The notes under the pieces are model-generated. The model saw nothing but the letters and a program-made list of their open reading frames with translations, was not told the origin of the DNA and made no database searches. Positions 1 to 11,215 of a stretch of DNA of 22,526 nucleotides are shown here, one piece after another (position 1 is the first letter of the stretch; each line of letters starts with the position of its first letter). The stretch is from Ichthyophthirius multifiliis (Eukaryota; Ciliophora; Oligohymenophorea; Hymenostomatida), in contig NW_004087019.1 in assembly GCF_000220395.1 (NCBI RefSeq), forward strand, positions 1-22,526, in the 5' to 3' direction. Both the position numbers and the translations under genes were made by a program.

Positions 1-262
1 CCTGAAGAAGTTTAATAATTACGAGAAGGTTTGAAATAAAAATGGGATACTATTAATAATAAATATTAAACTATTACACATATTAATAAAATAGATACTT
101 AAGGATTAAAACGATTGTAATTTATATATATATATATTTTTATTTAATTATTTATATAATTTTTTTTATAGTAAAGAAAAAAATGAAAAAGTATTAAATT
201 AATTAGAAAAAGCTATGGAAAAGTTGAATAAATAATATATTTATGTAGATAGAAGTTAATGA
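1..262 (+). CDS. Enkurin-domain protein, C-terminal end (5' partial)
   Basis: The gene enters from the left edge, so its start is missing. Read with TAA/TAG as Gln, exon 1 (1-116) gives EEVQQLREGLKQKW followed by a stretch ending DTQGLKR. An intron at 117-171 (55 nt, GTAATT...TATAG) splits a Phe codon. Exon 2 ends in NKQYIYVDRSQ and stops at TGA 260-262. The pattern (LxxGLKxxW, a conserved basic stretch, a Lys/Glu helix, then IYV near the end) is that of the C-terminal enkurin domain. From the family: enkurin is a calmodulin- and TRPC-binding adaptor first found in sperm and is also a microtubule inner protein of cilia. A role in the axoneme is inferred. The next gene runs toward it on the other strand, so the two 3' ends are convergent. 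Confidence 0.8.
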
Positions 263-414
263 AGATTTATATTTATATATACATCTAAAATAAAATAAAA
301 AAAATATATATAATTTATATATTTTTAAATATATATTAATTTTATTAAATTCTTTTCATTAAAATATTATTTATTATTTAACTTTTATTAATGTTTTTTT
401 TTTAACATATTATT

Positions 415-1181
415 TCATAAAGATTTGGCTCTTTTTAATTAAAATTTATATAAACATATATTTTTATTATTTTGATTATTAGATTATATTTTTATTTTGC
501 TTTAATTTTAATAATTAATCTCATTATTTTACATAGTACAGTTTTAAGTTTATTTTTATTAATAATCATATATTTTATTTATAATAATACTTTTTTTATT
601 TCTCAATTATTTATAAGATCTTTCTATAATATTTTTTTTATTTTATACATATTTAAATTCATTTTATTTTTATATCAATTTTAATTTAGAAATAGATCTT
701 TATTTATTATGAAAAGGAAATTATTATTCAATTATAACAGTTTTTTATTAATTTTTAATAAAATATATAACTTTAATGCTTTTATTTTAAATTTTATCAT
801 CATTATATTATAATTTATCAATATTTTTAACTAAAAGATTATCAAAAAATTAACATTTATTATTATTTTAAACAAATTATTTTTTAGAATCAATACTTTT
901 TAAATAAATATTATATAATAAATTATTAAATAATTATTATTTATTTTTATTTTAATTATTATTATTATTATTAAATTTTTTATTTATTTTTAAATAAAAA
1001 AAGTATTATCTTCTTTTTTATTTTTAGAATTTTATTTACATTCTATTATACTTTCCAAAGAATTATTAGTTTATTTTAAATTATAATCACAATGTTTTTC
1101 CAAAATATCTATAAAGAAGTCATTTTTCAAATATAATTTTTCATTATTTTCATGAATTATATTATATTCACGAAAATTCAT
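415..1181 (-). CDS. Hypothetical Lys/Asn/Ile-rich protein, two exons
   Basis: I do not recognise this gene. Exon 1 (1181-1040) begins MNFREYNIIHENNEK and ends SLESIIE plus one base. A 209-nt intron (1039-831, GTAAAT...TCTTTTAG, nearly all A/T) joins in phase 1 to exon 2 (830-415), which starts FKNIDKLQYNDDK and ends KFQLKRAKSL before TGA 417-415. The product is about 185 residues, basic, with no clear domain, signal peptide or membrane segment; the second half (QRSISKLKLIQKQNEFKYVQ onward) looks helical and Lys/Gln-rich. Reading straight through the intron changes frame, so the splice is needed. The codon pattern and clean phase support a real gene, but without homology the call stays moderate. 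It lies between the enkurin end and the androglobin 3' end. Confidence 0.5.
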
Positions 1182-1268
1182 TTATAAATTTTAATTTTTC
1201 ATAAAAATTATATTTTAATTACTTTTAATATTTTATTATTAATATATATATATAAATGATTATAAATT

Positions 1269-4200
1269 TCAGTTAAATTTAAATTATTAATAAATTAATA
1301 TATGTATTTATTAATATTAATATTTATATTTTATTAATATTAATAATATTATTAAAAATAAAATAAAATCATTTTTTCCTTTTTTTCCTGCTTTTTTGGC
1401 TTCTGCTTATTTTTCTACTACAAAATTAGGATTTTATCTCGCTTCTTCTAACATTTCTTCAGCTTTTTGAATTATTTCTTAATTAATACCTTATACTTAA
1501 TAATTCTTATACTCTGACATATATTCTTTTAATAAGTCGACATTAAAAATACCCAAACACTCTTCGATTTTATTACTTAAAACTTATATTTTTAAATTTT
1601 TAAGAACTAATTTACCTAAATTAACTAATTAAACATTAAAATCATTAATCTCTTGTATATCTACTAATAATTTTTCAAAATCAGTAACATTAACTTGCGG
1701 TTTTTCCTATTTTAAAACCTCTATAAGTTCTTTTTCTTTTGAATTTTTGACTTAATTTTTAGTTTTAAATTCATCTCTTTATTCCAAAAAAGATACCCAG
1801 TTTTACTTAAAATTGGTTCTATCTTACTAATATAAACTCATTATTTTTTAATATTCTTCGTTTTGTAATTATTTTAATTCATTATTTAATAATTCATTTC
1901 TTTAATTAAATCCAGTAAATTCTTCTAAAGATAACAAAGCATTTTCTTTAATTTCTTATTTATTTTGTGATGATCTTATATCTATTAGACCTCCATGATC
2001 TGCTAATTTTTCAATTATTCTAGGTTATTCTAAATGCTAATTTTTTATAGAAATATATAAATAAATATATATATAAAAAAAATATATAAAAATAAAAATA
2101 GATAAATTAATATAATTTTAAAGATAATATATTTAAATACATATATATATATATAAATATATAAAAAATTATAGATATATATTTATATAAATATATTTAT
2201 ATATATATTTTTATTTATATATATATAAAATTCTATTTATATATTTTTTACTTGTAAAAATTCGCATATATCTTGTGTTTAATGATCATTACTTTTAGGA
2301 AATTATTTAATTTCTTTTTTATCGTCTATTATATCTTCTTTTTTCTATCCTTTAGTATTTTTTTTATCTTCTTTTTTTACTTACTTTTTTCCTATTATCA
2401 AATAAATAATTTTTTATTTTTATATAATATATATATACCTATATTTCCTATTGATTATTATTATTCTTCTCTTTATTTTTTAGATAATCTGACTTCTTAT
2501 ATTAATTATTATTCTTCTTCAGTTAATTCTATATTAGGATTTTATTATTTCTTTATTAAAATTTCATATTTTTTCCTTGCCTTTTTAGCTTTCTCCGCTC
2601 TTCCTTATTCTTTATCTTCCCAAGATTTTTTAATTGTCTTATCTTTATCTTCTTTATCCGTATCTTTTACAAAAGCTACCGTTGAAGTACTAATAACACT
2701 TAAAAACCAGAAAATGTTTTCTGTATCTTCATTTATATACTAAAAAAAAAATATATTTATGTATGTATAATATATATATATATATATATATTATACTTTA
2801 GCATTAGGCCAATCTCTAAGATCAAATATAGCCTATATTAAATATTAAACATTTTCATTATTTTTAGTTGATTTCAAAAAAACATTTGAAAAATGAGTAA
2901 CATTATATCCGTTTGAATAAATTATAGACTTTCCATTTTCGAAAAGTTCCATTTTTATTAATCTTTTTTCAACTAAATCTCTTTCTTAAATTTCGGTTTA
3001 TTCATTTATATTATTAATTTTCCCTTTTTTTTTAGGATCTATACTTTATTATTATATATTATTATTATTTCCTAAAACTTCCCCTATTTTTAATCTTAAA
3101 CTAACCAAAGTATCTTCCTATACATATAATTTTTCTCTAAATAAAATTCCATATTTAGTTGGAAAATATTTCTCTTAATAAACTAAAGGTTCCACATGTT
3201 CATAATTTTCGAATTAAATATCATTATTTTTAGTATAAAATTCTACTTAAACATTACCTTCTGATACATTATGTGGAAGTTCGCCTTCTAAAATTAAAAA
3301 ATAGCTAGTTTTTGCCTTTATTTATATCCTCATATAATTCGAAATTTGCAAAGTGTTTTCATATAAATTCTTATCTACACCTTCTATAGTGTTTAGCATT
3401 TAGCTATCATTTTTTTAATCATTTTCTATTAATTTCAAGTGCATATATTTTAATAATTAATCATTTTAACTTTTTAATTTTAAAATAAAAACTTCTTCCT
3501 ATACACATTAAGAAATCCCAAATTTAAACAAAACAACAAACTAAAAAAAATATTTAAAAAAAAAAATAAAAAATGAAAAACAATACTTTATTTTTCTCAA
3601 AAGCCGGATATTCTATAGTAAAATTTTTGACCTAAAAGCCTTCGAATTCTTACAAAAACTACAACATAGAGCATAATCTAAACGGGTTACTAGAGGAAAT
3701 ATTTAAAGTATAAGAAACTGGAGTATAACAAAGAATTTTAAATATCTAATTTTTATTTTCAATCTAAATCAACTACGAGTTTTAATTTCCTCTTATGGGC
3801 TAATATTCATGAACAACTTAAAAATTCTAAAAATCGAATTTTTATAAAATACAATATGGTTATGGTATAATTTTCTAATTTTTGCATTCTTTAGAAGAAA
3901 AAGAAAACAAAACATTATTTTCTTCATTTTCTTCATTAAAATCGTTTTATTCATTATTATTATTAAGATTTTAATCTATTATTAACACTTCATATTCTTC
4001 CCCTATTGTAAGCTCATATTCAGATGATTAGCCTACGTTTATAATTTTATTATGTGGATATTTATTAGGGTTATAAAATAATTGTATATGTTCGAAATTC
4101 TTAAGAATATCATTGTCAGATATCCAAATACCACCAATTCCTCTATTTAATGATTCTATTATATTCGCTAGAGAGGAAAAATCATCTAAAGGTTTCATTT

Positions 4201-5540
4201 ATAAAGATTCTTCAGCGTTATTTTTTTAAATAGTAGACATAATGGACTTGCCATCATCCCTAATTTCAGCTCCATCTTAGTAATTAGGAGGTTTATGTAA
4301 TCTATTTTTAATGCAAGTTTTCGCTGTATGTATTTCCTCAAATGAAAAAGGTGAAAACATATTTAGTAAAGGTACTTTAGATACACCAGTTTTTATTCTA
4401 AAAAAATTATATTATATTGGTTAATGTGTAATTAATTCTATACGTTTTTTATCTTCTTCAACTATCTAAAAATAAAAATATATGTATATATATATTTATA
4501 TATATATAATTACTTTATCTTTAATTTCTTTTTTTTTTTTCTGTGTTCAATTTTTTAATCTTTATTCATTTTATTAACCGGCATATTAGATAATTCTATA
4601 TATTCTTATCTTAATTTATTTCTTTATCTGATCTTTTTTACACGTATACCATATTAAATTAATCATTATGGAAACTCTCGATAATTGGATATGAATATCC
4701 TGGAATCACATATGTCGGTTTTTCTTAATTTTTCGTTATATTTAATTTCTGGCTAACACTTTGAAATAAACTCATTGCTGGATTTTTCCTTTTTTCCTAA
4801 ATATTATTATTATTATAGTTTTCCTCATCTTCAATTTTTTAATTATCTTCATAATTTATTATTTAGTCAATAATTTAAGTTTATGCCCTACTTGAATATG
4901 TTTAATGCTTTTTTCTCATAAAAAACTCATTATTATTATCAATATTTTATTCCTCGAACTATTATTACATTTGTATTTATTATTATTCAAATATTTATTA
5001 TTCTTAAATTGTTTATTTTTATTTTTAATCTTTTTATTTATCATTTTCATATTAATAATTACTATAACAAGTTACATAAACATCCTGTTTAATATAGTGT
5101 TTATCCGAAAGCATTTCTCTTAGTTGTACTTTTATAATATCGTTTGAGTTTTAAACACCCAAAGGTATACTTTAACTCAATAATCCAGTCAAACAATACA
5201 TAATAAACCCTGAACCGGTTAAAGTTTTGAAATTAGAGAGATCAAAACTAATTTAAATTAACTTAAATATTGCCTTAGAAAATATACAACTCCAAATTTC
5301 TTCTTTTTTAACAGATCGTGGAAATAAACATTCACCTTTATAATTAATAGGCATTTTATCATCTATTTCAATCTTCCTTTCTTTTCCCATATAATATAAT
5401 TTTACCCAATATCTGCCACTATTATTATATACAGGAAGGCCACATTATTAAGGATATATTTTAGTCCATATAGGCTATATAATTAATATAAATTTTATGA
5501 GAAATAAAATAAATAAATATAGATATTATATATATATTTG

Positions 5541-5573
<33 letters not shown>

Positions 5574-6396
5574 ATTTATTTACTTTATTAGTATAACAAT
5601 CATAAATATTTCTATCTTTAATAATTTAAAGTTAAGAAGCAATCCACTTACTATCTGAAGGATAATTTATTGATAAATCCATATTAGAGAGTTTTATATC
5701 GTTTATTTTAATAGGATTATATTCTATTATTTCTTCTTTTTTCATAGTAGATGGTCCTTTTTTTGGACCTTTTTTTTGCATTTCTTGTCTTTCTTTTTCA
5801 ATTAGAATTTCTTTTTTTCTAATTTCTATTTCTTCTGCTGTCTCTTCTCTTTAATAAAGCTCGAAAATCTTTATTTCTGCTCTCTAATCTTCTTATACAA
5901 TCTTTATTTTTTATGGAGAAATCGAATATTCTTATTTATTATGTTATTAATTATCCGAACTATTATTCGAGAGATTTTATAGGTAACTTTGTCGTCTTTT
6001 AAACGTATATTTATTCTATATATGAGCCACTTCTTGCAATTCAGACTATATGTATTCAATAGGACGCCTCCAAAATATAATATTAGATATGTCCTAGGTG
6101 AAGCTTTATGTTAATTTCAATGGATGGCATTATTAATCTTAAAAATGAGATTAAGAATTTAAATTAAAGTCGAAATTTTTTGCTTAATCATCTCCTGGCC
6201 ATTCTTCTATTTTTGGAAATTCTTCAAATAAATTCATATGTTAAACTTAATTATTATTGATTTCTGGAATTTTAATTGGTTTGCCTTCTCTTGGTTATTA
6301 TTTTACATAAGATGGTAGTACTTATTATGGAAGTAATCCTTATTTATAACAATTTGATGCTTTTTGATTTTTAATAGGTTGCTTTGATGGTGGCAT
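1269..6396 (-). CDS. Androglobin-like calpain-domain protein, multi-exon
   Basis: About 1,500 residues. ATG is at 6396 (MPPSKQPIKNQK); stop TGA at 1271-1269. Introns: 5583-5475, 4513-4466, 3586-3541, 2796-2740, 2438-2392, 2251-2037, and probably 4649-4541. Exon 1 (271 aa) carries FWRRPIEYI, a Glu/Lys helix, then YPSDSKWIAS. Exon 2 has the calpain-like core: GRYWVKLYYMGKERKIEID near residues 291-310, CLFPRSVKKEEIWS, then a helix ending LTGLLSQSIPLG. A Gln-rich stretch follows. Exon 3 has NMFSPFSFEEI, GIGGIWISDNDILKNFEHI and FRLCSMLQFLQEFEG, which match the middle of animal androglobin as I recall it. The last exons are Lys/Glu coiled coil (ELKQLQNEEYQKIMSL). I see no QGxxGDCW cysteine motif, so protease activity is unlikely. 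I cannot find a globin fold between exons 3 and 4. From the family: androglobin is tied to sperm flagella and cilia. The last ~34 residues are low complexity and may not be native. Confidence 0.75.
2037..2251 (-). other. 215-nt intron in the androglobin-like gene
   Basis: The donor follows ICEFLQ at 2251 (GTAAAA) and the acceptor TTAG precedes HLEQPRIIEKLADHGG. Phase is 0 on both sides. The segment is almost pure A/T with TA-rich runs and has no coding signal. It is the longest intron seen in the window. Confidence 0.75.
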
Positions 6397-6787
6397 TTTA
6401 TATAATATATATATATATATATTTTTATTTAATTATCTTTTATGTTTTTTATTTGTTTTTGTTTTTTTTTTAAATTTTAAAAAAGTTATTTTTAAAAAAA
6501 AAAAGTTTTTATAAAAATAAATATAAGAAATATATTTTTTTAAAATATAAAAAAAAAATATTTAATATTTTAAATAAAAATTTAATAGTATATATATATA
6601 TTTTTTTTAAATATGTAATTATTTATATAATTTGTTTAAATTCTCTTAACAAGAATAGATAAAACAAATATTTTTATGAATATATAAAATAATTAATTAT
6701 ATTAATATCTTATTTTATTTTCAAACAAACAAAAAAAACCTAAAACAAAAAAATTAGCTAAAATAATTAATTTTTATATAACTAAAA
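6397..6787. promoter_or_regulatory. Divergent intergenic spacer with poly-T/poly-A tracts
   Basis: This spacer separates the starts of two genes read in opposite directions, so it probably holds both promoters. It contains a (TA) run at about 6408-6421, a T run with TTTGTTTTTG at 6452-6470 (on the minus strand an A run, then CAAAAACAAA) and A runs at 6496-6505. The same poly-A plus CAAAAAC arrangement recurs at 12207-12235 and 20140-20181. I see no TATA box distinguishable from the background and no gene. The promoter role is inferred from position. Confidence 0.35.
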
Positions 6788-7548
6788 ATGGATAAAAATA
6801 TTTATAATGAACATATATTAAAGTAAAAGAGAAAATTAAATAATATAGACATTATGCATAATATAGAATGTAAAATATAAGGATATTATAAAAATAAAAA
6901 AATGTATTTATAAATATGTATAGTTTATAAAGATAAACGAAAAAATCCTTTGTTTGGCGTTAGATAATAAAATGAAAATAATCATTATTAATCAAAAACA
7001 AAAGAAAATACAATAATAAAATAATTAATTTAATATAAAAAATAAAAAGACTAACAAACAAAACGGAAAAAATAAAGAAATGTTAATTTCAATAAAATAA
7101 GATAAAATAATATAAACTAAAAACCTAAAATAAAATTAAAAAATGATTAATAAAATTGTATATATATAAAATAAAAAAAATATTTTTATAAATAAAAAAA
7201 AATATATATATATATATAATTAAATAAATAAATAATTTAATAAAGAATTTAGTGATTTTGAAATAGATTCATTAAAAAGTGAAGTAGAATAAGATGTAAA
7301 TATGAGTAGTTAAAGTATAAAGAATTATATATATAAAGCTTAAATATATAAATAAATATTTATAATTATATTTAAATAAATATTAATATATTTATTATTT
7401 CTATATATATTTATTTTTATATTAAATATATATAAATTTATAATTTATATATTTTTATTTATTAGCAGATACTATTTTTATTAGTTTTTCATTAGATAAT
7501 CTTGATGATATAAATATTTTAAATTTATAATATAAGTAATTGTGTTGA
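6788..7548 (+). CDS. Hypothetical protein, three exons, basic with an acidic end
   Basis: I do not recognise this gene. ATG 6788 opens MDKNIYNEHILKQKRK. Exon 1 (6788-7157) is Lys/Asn/Gln-rich and includes KDKRKNPLFGVRQQNENNH. The intron at 7158-7245 (88 nt, GTATAT...AAAG) joins in phase 1 to exon 2, QFSDFEIDSLKSEVEQDVN. A second intron (7315-7465, 151 nt, GTATAA...TTAG; CAG at 7468 is an alternative acceptor) leads to the last exon, DTIFISFSLDNLDDIN, ending at TGA 7546-7548. The product is about 173 residues. The first 120 residues are strongly basic and the rest acidic with a Ser/Asp/Leu pattern. No domain is evident. The exons have clearly more G+C than the introns, and three phases agree, which supports a real gene. 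Confidence 0.6.
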
Positions 7549-7748
7549 AAATGAAAATTTATAATTTGTATTATTTTTATTTTTTTTATATATATATTAA
7601 ATTTAAATTTTATATTTATAAATATATTATATATTTTTTAAAATATTATAATTTATTTAATATTTTTATATTAAAATATTTTTTATTAATATAAAATTAT
7701 TAATTAAAATATATAAAGTCTAAATATTTTATTTTTTTAATTAAAATA

Positions 7749-9127
7749 ATGAGTACTTAAATATAAATAACATATACAAAAAATAAAAAGGGAAGCGTAG
7801 GAAAAAAGGTTAAAGAAATATATTTGAGAGACGATATTCCTTGTGGATTATTTAATTGCAATTTATGTGTTACATAATGTATTTATAAAAAAAATATTAC
7901 AAATAAATAATTAAAAAAAAAGCTAATACATTAAATCTAGAAGGTGATGAAAAATATATTTATATATTAGACGAATATACAGTTTTAAATTAAATTGATG
8001 TAATTTAAAATTGTCCAAAACTAGTAAATGTAGTAATAATGTAAACAATAGTCTAAAACATAAAATAAAAGTAAAATAAAAATAAAAAAAAAATTGAAAT
8101 ATATAAAAAAAGAAATGTTAATACATACAATAATCTGAGAAATCTCGTAGAATCTGAAATATATAGAAAAATTCATATATTCGCAAATGAATATAGCAAA
8201 GATACATATACATAAATTTAACCTAATGAAACATAAGAATAAAGAAACTAAAGAGCAATATTCAATTCAGTATTATGGTATTAAAGTCATTTAAAAGTAT
8301 AAAATATATAAATATATAAATATATAAATATATAAATATATAAATATATATATTTTTTTTTATATATTTATATTTTTTTTTTTTTTATATATAAAGAATG
8401 GAAATAATATTAATGTTATGTTCATAACAAATAATTATAGTTAATATATAATTGCATAATAATAAGGAATTAATACCATTACAATTTTTGATTACTTAAA
8501 ATAATAAGCTAAAGAATTTCCTAATTTAATGGATTTTATGGGTCTAATCGAAAATTAAAACTAAGAAATGGATTTAGAAGATTAATAGGGCGAATGTTTA
8601 TTTGAAGAACATTTAAATTAAAGCGAATTAATTGAAAGAGTAAAATCTGGCGATTTATTTTAAGGAAAGATGAGAATAGATCGAAATAATGTAAATTAAG
8701 GGAGTATATATATAAATAAATTAGATATAGAAATTATTGTTTTTGAATAAAAAAATTTAAATAGAAGTTTAAATGGAGATATTGTTGTAGTAGAAATACT
8801 TCCAGAAAATTAATGGGTTAAATAAAAATATATGTAAGATTTAAAAGAATTAGATGAAAATACAAAAGAAGACGAAATATAATAAAAAATAAAAATAAAA
8901 AACGAGGAAAAATACCTTAACATTATACAAAAAATAAAATTTTTAAATTTAATTCCATAAGGAAAAGTAAAAGGAATTATAAAAAGAGTCCAAAGATTTT
9001 TTTGTGGATAAATAAATAATGAAAACATTGATTAATTAAATATTTCTAATAATATTTTTATTAGAGAATTTATTCCAGTAGACTCACGATATCCAAATTT
9101 TTATATAAAAACTACAAATGTAACTAA

Positions 9128-9199
<72 letters not shown>

Positions 9200-10831
9200 G
9201 TAAGTATTATAAAAATAATAGCCTTAAAATCTTGAAGATAAAAGAATTTAAATAGTATTCGATAACTGGCCAAAAAACAGTAAATATCCTTTTGGTCATT
9301 TTAAGATGTTAATAGGTCCATCTGGTGATATTCATACTGAAGGTGATGTTATTCTTCTCGAACATGGTGTTGAATACCGTTAATTTTCTAAACAAGTCCT
9401 CGATTGTTTACCCCAAGAAGGCTCAAATTGGAAAATCCCCTAATCTGAATTTTCAAAGCGAGTTGATTTAAGGCATTTAAAAGTATGTAGTATTGATCCT
9501 ATAGGATGTAAAGATATAGACGATGCGCTTCATTGTATAAAACTACCAAGCGGAAACTACGAAGTAGGTGTTCATATAGCTGATGTGAGTCATTTTGTAA
9601 AAGCAAACAGTCCAATAGATAAGGAAGCATAAAATAGATGTACTACAGTCTATTTAGTAGACCGTCGTACAGATATGTTGCCTAAATTATTAACTGAAAC
9701 ACTTTGTTCATTAAAAGATGATGGCGAAAGACTATCTTTTTCTGTAGTCTGGGAAATTGACCCTGAAGGTAATATAATATAGACTAGATATCATAAATCA
9801 GTTATCCATTCAGTTGCTTCTTTGAATTATTAATAAGCTTAAAATATGATTGATAATAAAAATGATAATACAGAATTAACTAATTCCATTAGATATTTAA
9901 ATTTATTAGCTAAAAAACTAAAGGCTAAAAGAATATAAAATGGTGCTCTTTCATTAGCCTCTACTTAAGTAAAATTTAGCTTCGATGATGAAACACATAA
10001 TCCAATTGATGTTTCATTTTATTAAATGTATGATACAAATTCTTTAATTGAGGAATTTATGCTTTTAGCTAATGTATCTGTGGCTTAAAAAATAATTGAT
10101 CATTTTCCTTCTATTTCGATATTGAGGTAGCATTAATAACCTAAATAAAAATAAATTAAAGAATTAGCTTCTATTTTATCTAAAATTGGATATAATTTAG
10201 ATTTCTCTTCTAATAAAAATCTCGCTCACTCTCTAGATTAAATCAATAGGGACAATGATTCTTTTTTTAATAAACTTATTAGAATAATGACAACTAGAGC
10301 AATGAATGAAGCTGTTTATTTATGTACTGCAGATGCTGATTATACAGATTTTTACCATTATGGGCTTGCAGCACCTTTATATACCCATTTTACATCACCT
10401 ATTAGAAGATATGCAGATATTTTAGTACATAGATTATTAGCAGCAGCTATTGATTTAGAAGGAATACCAGCCTTTATGTCTAATAAACTTAAAATGAGCA
10501 AGATTTGTGAAAAAATGAATATGAGAAATAGAAATGCTAGATTTGCATCAAGAGCTAGTTCAGATTATAATACCTATTTATTTTTCAAAGTAAAAATTAT
10601 TTTTAATTTTATTTTTATTAAAAAATAATTAAATATTTTTGTTTTGCTTTTTTTTAAAAAATAAAGGATAAATAAGTAGAAGAAATAGGTATGGTATCTA
10701 GTATTAATTAAAAGGGATTTATTGTTATTATACCGAGATATGGTTTAGAGGGACAAATTTAATTTAACGAATAAGATTTAGATGATAATGAAAAATTATT
10801 ATAGGAATTATTATAAAAAGAAGATTTAATT

Positions 10832-10893
<62 letters not shown>

Positions 10894-11040
10894 ATAACTA
10901 TTATTTTAAATATTTAGGATTTTATAACTAATAGAAATAGACATAAACTTTTTGATTATATTAAAGTTAGAATTAGTATAGGAATGAAAAATTTTCATAA
11001 ATAAATAAAATTAGAATATTTAGGAAGAACTAATAAATGA
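7749..11040 (+). CDS. DIS3: Exosome ribonuclease DIS3/RRP44
   Basis: Catalytic 3'-5' exoribonuclease of the RNA exosome, for RNA processing and decay. Six exons with introns 7879-7922, 8297-8396, 9120-9221, 10590-10666 and 10835-10917 give 961 residues, a usual family length. Residues 28-40 hold the CR3 three-cysteine motif ([13 protein letters not shown]), typical of DIS3 rather than DIS3L. The PIN domain (about 54-200) keeps Asp60, but the positions aligned with the other three metal-binding acids read Asn89, Gln153 and Asn181. Two cold-shock domains follow. The RNB domain starts at [15 protein letters not shown] with Asp501, 507, 509 and 510 intact, then [11 protein letters not shown] and [17 protein letters not shown]. 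The C-terminal S1-like domain includes GLEGQIQF and ends at TGA 11038. So the exonuclease should be active and the endonuclease probably is not. The start is the first ATG before the CR3 motif. Confidence 0.96.
8303..8350 (+). repeat. Tandem AATATATA repeat inside DIS3 intron 2
   Basis: Six head-to-tail copies of the 8-base unit AATATATA fill the first half of the 100-nt intron 8297-8396. Two T runs, the second about 14 T long, follow before the acceptor ATAAAG. Confidence 0.85.
9127..9196 (+). repeat. (TA)n microsatellite inside DIS3 intron 3
   Basis: About 70 bases of TA dinucleotides with one TTTA interruption near 9153. It makes up most of the intron 9120-9221. The first downstream AG (9204) gives the wrong phase; the second (9221, ATAATAG) restores frame to PQNLEDKRI. 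Confidence 0.85.
10836..10888 (+). repeat. (TA)n microsatellite inside DIS3 intron 5
   Basis: About 53 bases of uninterrupted TA repeat beginning at the donor GT of intron 10835-10917. The intron ends with ATTTAG and resumes in phase 0 at [12 protein letters not shown]. Confidence 0.85.
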
Positions 11041-11215
11041 AGGAATATTATTTAATTTTAATAAAAAAAAGATATATGTTATATTTTAATATTTGAAAAA
11101 CATTAAATACATATTTATATTTAATTAATTTGTTAATTTAAAAAAAAAAATATACTATTATTACATTAATTATTAAAATAATATTTATAAGACTTATTAT
11201 TAATATTATTATTAA

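Noticed and set aside
472-684. A 70-codon hydrophobic standard-code ORF on the plus strand
   Set aside because: It is the reverse of exon 2 of the small minus-strand gene 415-1181; A/T-rich antisense gives Phe, Leu and Ile by composition alone.
996-1002. A frameshift in the minus-strand gene 415-1181 at the A7 run
   Set aside because: A canonical 209-nt intron (831-1039) joins the two frames in phase, so no frameshift is needed.
2273-2743. A 156-codon standard-code ORF on the plus strand, hydrophobic and Phe/Leu-rich
   Set aside because: It is the antisense of androglobin-like exons 5-6 and their intron. The minus strand in code 6 gives a Lys/Glu-rich helix with correct splice phases.
4905-5123. 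A 72-codon Leu/Ile-rich plus-strand ORF resembling membrane segments
   Set aside because: It is antisense to the Gln/Asn-rich part of androglobin-like exon 2.
8303-8350. A CRISPR-like or satellite array
   Set aside because: The AATATATA units are contiguous with no spacers and lie inside an intron; this is a simple microsatellite.
8810-9028. A 72-codon minus-strand ORF
   Set aside because: It is antisense to DIS3 exon 3, where the plus strand encodes the second cold-shock region in frame.
10287-10628. A separate short gene starting [13 protein letters not shown]
   Set aside because: It is an internal piece of DIS3 exon 4 (end of the RNB domain) that appears alone only when TAA/TAG are read as stops; its last codons are intron 10590-10666.
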